A DNA stretch of 9,267 nucleotides, from contig JAABRW010000435.1 of the NCBI GenBank assembly GCA_011390695.1, positions 1 to 9,267 on the forward strand. Direction: 5' to 3'. Numbering within the stretch: the stretch's first letter is position 1; every line of letters begins with the position of its first letter. Below the pieces are notes generated by a model. The model saw only the letters and a list, made by a program, of their open reading frames with translations, was not told the origin of the DNA and searched no databases. The translations under genes were made by a program, and so were the position numbers. Positions 5,294 to 9,267 of the stretch are shown piece after piece. Source of the stretch: Desulfotignum sp. (GTDB taxonomy: Bacteria > Desulfobacterota > Desulfobacteria > Desulfobacterales > Desulfobacteraceae).

Positions 5294-6538
5294 TTAGGTA
5301 TTCTTTTCCAGCCGGAAAAGGCGGAAGAGTACCAGGATGCCGGCCAGGGCCACACCAGCGCAGGCCAGGAAAGAGGCCATATAGGCATGGGTTTCCGAAG
5401 CGCCAAATGCCATGAAACCATCGGTTACAGGGCCTGAGATAAGGGTGGCCCCCACCCCCCATGAAAGAAACAGGGTGGCGTTGAACAGCGCAAAACAGGT
5501 ACCCCGTTTTTCAGGCGGTATATAGGACGAGGCCAGGCCATAAGAAGAGGCAATGACCAGCACCTCTGAGATCCCCATGAGCAAAGAGGAGAGGCAAATC
5601 CATGCCAGATTGACGGTGACACCCACGATGAGAAGGGCCAGAACCGCCACAGCTGCGGAGAAGACGAGGCATCTGCGCTCTCCTATGTTCCGGCAGAGCC
5701 TTCCGGCAAAGAGTCCTGCCAGAATCAGGCCTGCAGACCTGAGGTTGAGCACATGGCTCAGGGTGATGGCGGGCAGTGCCAGCCCCGTTCCCAGACTCAG
5801 GTACTGGGGAATGATAATGGTTACCGCGTTGCGGCCGAAGTGGATCAGGGCCATGGCCAGGATAAAGGTGGAAAAAAAGGCCGGAAGAAATTCTGAGCCC
5901 TGACCGGTCCCGGCGGCCAGCTTTTCTTCAGGAGAAATCCCGCCTTCCGGCACCAGCAGCATGGGAAAAACGGAAAGAAACATGATCAGGCCGGAGACCC
6001 AGAACAGGCTGCCTTCGTAAAAACCCCATCCAGGGAAGGCCGTGCCCATCCTGTCGTAGAGCAGTCCCCCGCAGAGCACACCCGCGATACGTCCCAGGCC
6101 CCCGATACTTTCTAGCCGCCCCATGATCCGGCTGCGCTCCGCCTGGCGGTAGACGTCGGAGATAAGGGCAGACCATCCGATATTGGACATTGACCAGAAA
6201 ATTTCAATCACGGCCAGGCCTCCGATGATCACCCACCCCGAGGCAATGGCATCTGCCGGGAGTTTATGGGCGTAGAACAGCAGGATGGTCCCGACCCCGG
6301 CCAGGAGCTCCCCCCAGACAATGAGCAGCCGCCGTTTCTGAAGCCGGTCCGAAAGCACCCCCCAGACATAGCGCTGGGCCAGGACATTGACAATCATGGG
6401 CAGGGTGGTGAACAAAGTGGTGGCAGTGACAGACAGCCCAAGATAATGCCGCAGGTAGATGGTCAGGTAACTGAAGAACAGCCCCCGCCGGAACATGGCC
6501 AGGATCTGGAAGGAGGATATGCCAAAAAACCGTTTCAT
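5294..6538 (-). CDS. Major facilitator superfamily (MFS) transporter
   Basis: The protein of about 414 residues has the size and hydrophobic pattern of a 12-helix inner-membrane MFS carrier. Signature motif A, GVLSDRLQKRR (60-70), lies in the loop between helices 2 and 3, and a charged central loop (residues about 194-214, PEGGISPEEKLAAGTGQGSE) separates the two six-helix halves. YIPPEKRGTCFALFNA in the second half matches the corresponding loop between helices 10 and 11. I chose ATG 6538 because it opens directly on MKRFFGISSFQILAMFRRGL, a normal amphipathic start. The frame stays open to 6646 with TTG 6568 as an alternative, but the extra residues look non-coding. Neither start has a clear ribosome binding site. 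The substrate (drug, sugar, siderophore or metabolite) cannot be named. The gene stands alone and is divergent from the aldolase. Confidence 0.85.
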   Translation of the reverse strand: MKRFFGISSFQILAMFRRGLFFSYLTIYLRHYLGLSVTATTLFTTLPMIVNVLAQRYVWGVLSDRLQKRRLLIVWGELLAGVGTILLFYAHKLPADAIASGWVIIGGLAVIEIFWSMSNIGWSALISDVYRQAERSRIMGRLESIGGLGRIAGVLCGGLLYDRMGTAFPGWGFYEGSLFWVSGLIMFLSVFPMLLVPEGGISPEEKLAAGTGQGSEFLPAFFSTFILAMALIHFGRNAVTIIIPQYLSLGTGLALPAITLSHVLNLRSAGLILAGLFAGRLCRNIGERRCLVFSAAVAVLALLIVGVTVNLAWICLSSLLMGISEVLVIASSYGLASSYIPPEKRGTCFALFNATLFLSWGVGATLISGPVTDGFMAFGASETHAYMASFLACAGVALAGILVLFRLFRLEKNT

Positions 6539-6540
6539 GG

Positions 6541-6566
6541 GCCGGGAGGGTATCAGTCTGCCCGGC
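6541..6566. repeat. Hairpin directly upstream of the MFS start
   Basis: GCCGGG (6541-6546) and CCCGGC (6561-6566) are perfectly complementary with a 14-nt loop, and the stem ends 2 bp before the MFS ATG. In the mRNA it would occupy the place where a ribosome binding site is expected, which is otherwise missing. It could restrain translation, or be chance in GC-rich DNA. Confidence 0.3.
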
Positions 6567-6701
6567 AAAAGGCAATACGCATGTGGCGAAACAGCCGTAT
6601 TCCGCTTTGAAAACCACCTGTTGGGTTTGAAGGAGAATGACAGCGCTTATTCCTGAATGAGGCTGAAAAGGAAATCAGAGGGACAATCTGGATAAGAATA
6701 G

Positions 6702-6730
6702 TTGTCTCATGACCTAAAATACATTATCAT
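6702..6730 (+). promoter_or_regulatory. Probable sigma-70-type promoter of the aldolase gene
   Basis: TTGTCT (6702-6707), a 17-bp spacer and TATCAT (6725-6730) give a fair promoter. Transcription would begin near 6737 and leave a leader of about 54 nt with AAGGAG before the ATG. The octamer TGTCTCAT occurs at 6703-6710, over the -35 hexamer, and again at 6748-6755 in the leader; it may be a paired regulator site. Confidence 0.5.
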
Positions 6731-6790
6731 TGGGAGGTGTAAGAGGCTGTCTCATCCCAGGAAAAAACAAAATAGAAAGGAGAAGCCACC

Positions 6791-7846
6791 ATGTTGAAAA
6801 ACATCCGGGAAATTTTGGGGGAAGGCGATGCAAAATCGCTCCTGGAACATACCTGTAACACCATCAAAAAAGAAACCCTGCATTTGCCTGGTCCGGATTT
6901 TATCGACCGGGTACTGGTGCACACGGATCGTTCTTCCAGGGTTCTGCGGAATTTAAACACCGTGTTCAACCACGGCCGCCTCAGCGGCACCGGCCACCTG
7001 TCCATTTTGCCGGTGGATCAGGGCATCGAGCACTCGGGCGGCAGTGCCTTTGCACCGAATCCCATTTATTTCGATCCAGAGAATATCCTCAAACTGGCAA
7101 TGGAGGGGGGCTGCAATGCTGTTGCATCAACACTTGGCGTGCTGGGAGCGGTTTCGCGCAAATATGCCCATAAAATTCCGTTTCTGGTTAAATTGAATCA
7201 CAACGAGCTGCTCACCTATCCCAACAAATACGATCAGCGCATGTTTGCTTCGGCAGAACAGGCATTTGACCTGGGCGCGGCTGCCGTCGGTGCCACCATT
7301 TATTTCGGCGCAGAAGAATCCATGCGCCAGGTGGAAGAGGTGACCGAAGCCTTTGCCCGGGCCCACGAGCTTGGGATGTTCACTGTTTTGTGGTGTTATC
7401 TGCGCAACAGTGAGTTTAAAAAAGGCGGCAGAGACTATCACGCAGCTGCGGATTTGACCGGACAGGCCAATCACCTTGGTGTCACGATCCAGGCCGATCT
7501 GATCAAGCAAAAAATGGCAACCACCAATGGCGGGTTCAAGGACATCAACTTTGGCAAAACCCATGATCTGGTCTATGAAGCACTCACCAGTGACCATCCC
7601 ATTGACCTGGCGCGCTATCAGGTGGCTAATTGTTACATGGGACGTATCGGCCTGATCAATTCCGGCGGATCAAGCGGAAAAAATGATCTGCAGCAGGCTG
7701 TGCGCACGGCAGTCATCAATAAACGCGCCGGCGGCACCGGTCTCATTTCCGGCCGCAAAGCATTCCAAAAACCGATGGAAGACGGCATAGCACTGCTGCA
7801 CGCCATCCAGGACGTGTATCTGGATGCAGATATCACTGTGGCCTGA
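6791..7846 (+). CDS. fbaB: Class I fructose-bisphosphate aldolase (FbaB/DhnA type)
   Basis: The 351-residue protein matches E. coli FbaB (350) along its length. It catalyses reversible cleavage of fructose 1,6-bisphosphate to dihydroxyacetone phosphate and glyceraldehyde 3-phosphate by a Schiff-base mechanism, in glycolysis and gluconeogenesis in the cytoplasm. Visible family marks are [12 protein letters not shown] (73-84) with D76, the barrel strands [11 protein letters not shown] (131-141) and [11 protein letters not shown] (163-173), [12 protein letters not shown] (231-242), whose K239 or K241 is the likely Schiff-base lysine, and the phosphate-binding segments LINSGGSS and [15 protein letters not shown] near the C-terminus. 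AAGGAG at 6777-6782, 8 nt before the ATG, is a strong ribosome binding site. The gene stands alone, is divergent from the MFS gene and convergent with the SDR gene. In an autotroph or acetate user it would serve gluconeogenesis (inference). Confidence 0.93.
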   Translation: MLKNIREILGEGDAKSLLEHTCNTIKKETLHLPGPDFIDRVLVHTDRSSRVLRNLNTVFNHGRLSGTGHLSILPVDQGIEHSGGSAFAPNPIYFDPENILKLAMEGGCNAVASTLGVLGAVSRKYAHKIPFLVKLNHNELLTYPNKYDQRMFASAEQAFDLGAAAVGATIYFGAEESMRQVEEVTEAFARAHELGMFTVLWCYLRNSEFKKGGRDYHAAADLTGQANHLGVTIQADLIKQKMATTNGGFKDINFGKTHDLVYEALTSDHPIDLARYQVANCYMGRIGLINSGGSSGKNDLQQAVRTAVINKRAGGTGLISGRKAFQKPMEDGIALLHAIQDVYLDADITVA

Positions 7847-7856
7847 ATGTATCAAG

Positions 7857-7915
7857 GACAGGAAAATGGTTTTTATAAAATAAATCCGGTATGAGGCAGA
7901 CCCTGGTTTCCTGTC
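7857..7915. repeat. 9-bp inverted repeat filling the gap between convergent genes
   Basis: GACAGGAAA (7857-7865) and TTTCCTGTC (7907-7915) are exact reverse complements 41 bp apart. They occupy most of the 71-bp gap between the aldolase stop and the SDR stop, with an AT-rich middle (TTTTTATAAAATAAAT). A long-loop bidirectional terminator or a transcript-end stabilising stem is plausible; no classical stem plus T-run exists. Confidence 0.4.
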
Positions 7916-7917
7916 TC

Positions 7918-9267
7918 CTACCAGTCAATGGGGAAATAATCCTTTAGAAATTTACCGCACCAGTGTTTCCCCGTGATGATCCCGTGGAAAAACGGGTCGC
8001 AGATTCTGGCTGCCCCGTCAACAATATCCAGCGGGGGCTGGAAATCATGCGTGTCCTGCTTTTGCTTTGCCAGGACCGCCGGATCCTCATCCGTTACCCA
8101 CCCCGTATCCACGGCATTCATGTAAATGCCGTATCTCGCCAGGTCACTGGCTGCCGTATGGGTGAGCATGTTCAGGGATGCCTTGGCCATGTTGGTATGG
8201 GGATGACGGCTGCCCTTCTTAAATCTCAGGAACTTGCCCTCCATTGCCGAGACATTCACAATATGTTTCTGCCCTGTGTCGTCTTTTTTCATCAGCTCTG
8301 ACAGGCGGTTGCACAGCACAAAGGGCGCCACTGAGTTGACCAGCTGGATCTCCAGCATTTCTGATGTCTGAATTTCCCCCAGTCGCAGCCGCCAGGAGTT
8401 GGTCTTCCGCAGATCCATCTGCTGGAGGTCTGCATCCAGTTTGCCTGCAGGGAACACTTCGGGCACATCAAGGGAATGGTCATAGGAGTAGGAAATCTGG
8501 GACAATTGTGCCGGCATGCGCAGCCCCACCCCCGGTGCTGATCCGTTCCAGGTCACGGACAGGGCCTTTTCCTTTCCGATTTTTTCCGACCGGCCGAACG
8601 CCAGTCGGGAGATGCATCTGCCATACTGCCCCAGAAGCATCCGGGCATTCTCAGGCAGCAGGTCTGTATCCCCGGTCTCCTTCCCCATGAGGTGGGCATA
8701 AAACCCAGGTGGCCGCCGGACGGTCTGGGCCGCATTATTGATCAGGATATCCAACCGCTGATACGTATCCTTGATATAATCACAGAACAGCTCCACACTC
8801 GGGGTATGCCTCAGATCCAGACCGTAAACCTGAAGCCGGTGCCCCCAGTCGGAAAAATCATTCTCTTTTGAAAACCGGAGGGCGGAATCCCTGGGAAACC
8901 GGGTCGTGGCAATCACCTTTGCCCCGGCCCTGAGCATCATCAGGGTGGCCTGGTATCCGATTTTAAGACGGGACCCTGTGATCAATGCCACCCGGCCCTT
9001 CAGGGATGCGGTCTGAAAACGTTTCTGATAGTTGAACTCCGCGCATTCCGGGCACATGCTATCGTAGAAGTGATGGACCTGTTTAAACTCTGCTTTGCAT
9101 ACATAGCAGTTCCGGGGGGATGCCAGGGTCTGCCCGGTCTCTTCCGTCACCGAGACAGGACCTGAAATCTTCAGCGGCGCGGTAAACACCGTGGCTTCCC
9201 TGGCCCTCCGGATACCGGTGGCAGCCCGCAACCGCTTTTCCTTTTCAACAATCGCCCGGAGCTTAAG
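7918..9267 (-). CDS. SDR-fold protein with N-terminal zinc ribbon, 5' end outside the window
   Basis: 449 residues are visible and the frame is open to the right edge, so the true start lies outside; a TTG at 9231 is the only in-window candidate and has no good ribosome binding site. Numbering from that TTG, a treble-clef or ribbon zinc site C42-x2-C45 ... C60-x2-C63 precedes a Rossmann domain: [11 protein letters not shown] (82-92), the D139 region [25 protein letters not shown] (164-180), then an insertion of about 110 residues and the second half [23 protein letters not shown] (S328), [12 protein letters not shown] (K350) and [12 protein letters not shown]. It resembles a conserved family of zinc-ribbon SDRs I recall from varied bacteria. 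Two classical SDR residues deviate: the middle glycine of TGxxxGxG is K90, and the catalytic tyrosine of YxxxK is T346. Reaction and substrate are unknown. Confidence 0.82.
   Translation of the reverse strand, partial: LKLRAIVEKEKRLRAATGIRRAREATVFTAPLKISGPVSVTEETGQTLASPRNCYVCKAEFKQVHHFYDSMCPECAEFNYQKRFQTASLKGRVALITGSRLKIGYQATLMMLRAGAKVIATTRFPRDSALRFSKENDFSDWGHRLQVYGLDLRHTPSVELFCDYIKDTYQRLDILINNAAQTVRRPPGFYAHLMGKETGDTDLLPENARMLLGQYGRCISRLAFGRSEKIGKEKALSVTWNGSAPGVGLRMPAQLSQISYSYDHSLDVPEVFPAGKLDADLQQMDLRKTNSWRLRLGEIQTSEMLEIQLVNSVAPFVLCNRLSELMKKDDTGQKHIVNVSAMEGKFLRFKKGSRHPHTNMAKASLNMLTHTAASDLARYGIYMNAVDTGWVTDEDPAVLAKQKQDTHDFQPPLDIVDGAARICDPFFHGIITGKHWCGKFLKDYFPIDW

Noticed and set aside
5225..5437. 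Plus-strand frame preceded by a strong GAGGAGG ribosome binding-like site (5215-5221)
   Set aside because: The site is only 3 nt from the ATG, most of the 70-codon frame is antisense to the MFS C-terminus, and the translated protein has no family features.
5553..6610. Plus-strand frames opposite the MFS gene
   Set aside because: They are antisense shadows; the minus-strand protein shows membrane segments and MFS motif A.
6741..6760. Resemblance of AGGCTGTCTCAT to insertion-sequence ends
   Set aside because: No matching inverted end, transposase or target duplication is present nearby.

Overview
The window looks like ordinary chromosomal DNA of a Gram-negative, probably anaerobic bacterium. 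The gene mix (XRE-cupin regulator with an acyl-CoA ligase, a DhnA/FbaB-type class I aldolase, a zinc-ribbon SDR protein, a RimB-RimK-aspartoacylase cluster) fits the Desulfobacterota, especially Desulfobacteraceae-like sulfate reducers. That placement is inference from remembered gene content, not a search. Base composition is moderate, about half G+C by eye, with an AT-richer lipoprotein gene near the left end.

Layout from left to right. (1) Minus strand: the first 57 codons of an AMP-forming acyl-CoA ligase, cut by the window edge, sit 13 bp downstream of an XRE-cupin regulator. Both lie behind a near-consensus sigma-70-type promoter at 787-815. (2) Plus strand: a DUF1499 lipoprotein with its own likely promoter, then about 550 bp without a credible gene but with several small inverted repeats and three related short repeats, then a LOG-family nucleoside-monophosphate phosphoribohydrolase. 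(3) Minus strand: a tight three-gene operon, retropepsin-like protease (rimB-like) to RimK ATP-grasp glutamate ligase to M14-type aspartoacylase/desuccinylase, behind a perfect TTGACA-17-TAAAAT promoter. (4) Minus strand: an MFS transporter. (5) Plus strand: class I fructose-bisphosphate aldolase with its own promoter. (6) Minus strand, convergent: an SDR-fold protein with an N-terminal zinc ribbon whose 5' end runs off the right edge.

How the genes work together. The regulator probably controls the adjoining acyl-CoA ligase. The RimB-RimK-desuccinylase operon combines an enzyme that adds amino acids (usually glutamate) through amide bonds with two hydrolases that could trim or reverse such bonds, so it reads as a protein or metabolite modification module. 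The other genes are single housekeeping or accessory functions without an evident link.

Points most worth checking: the aspartoacylase gene appears to start at an ATT codon 99 bp upstream of the first ATG; the zinc-ribbon SDR lacks the catalytic tyrosine and one glycine of the classical cofactor motif; and the gene-free stretch before the LOG gene carries a perfect 11-bp dyad. I found no CRISPR array, tRNA, rRNA, insertion sequence or phage gene. I see no clear evidence of an entirely new system; the RimB-RimK-desuccinylase module with an unknown substrate is the nearest candidate.
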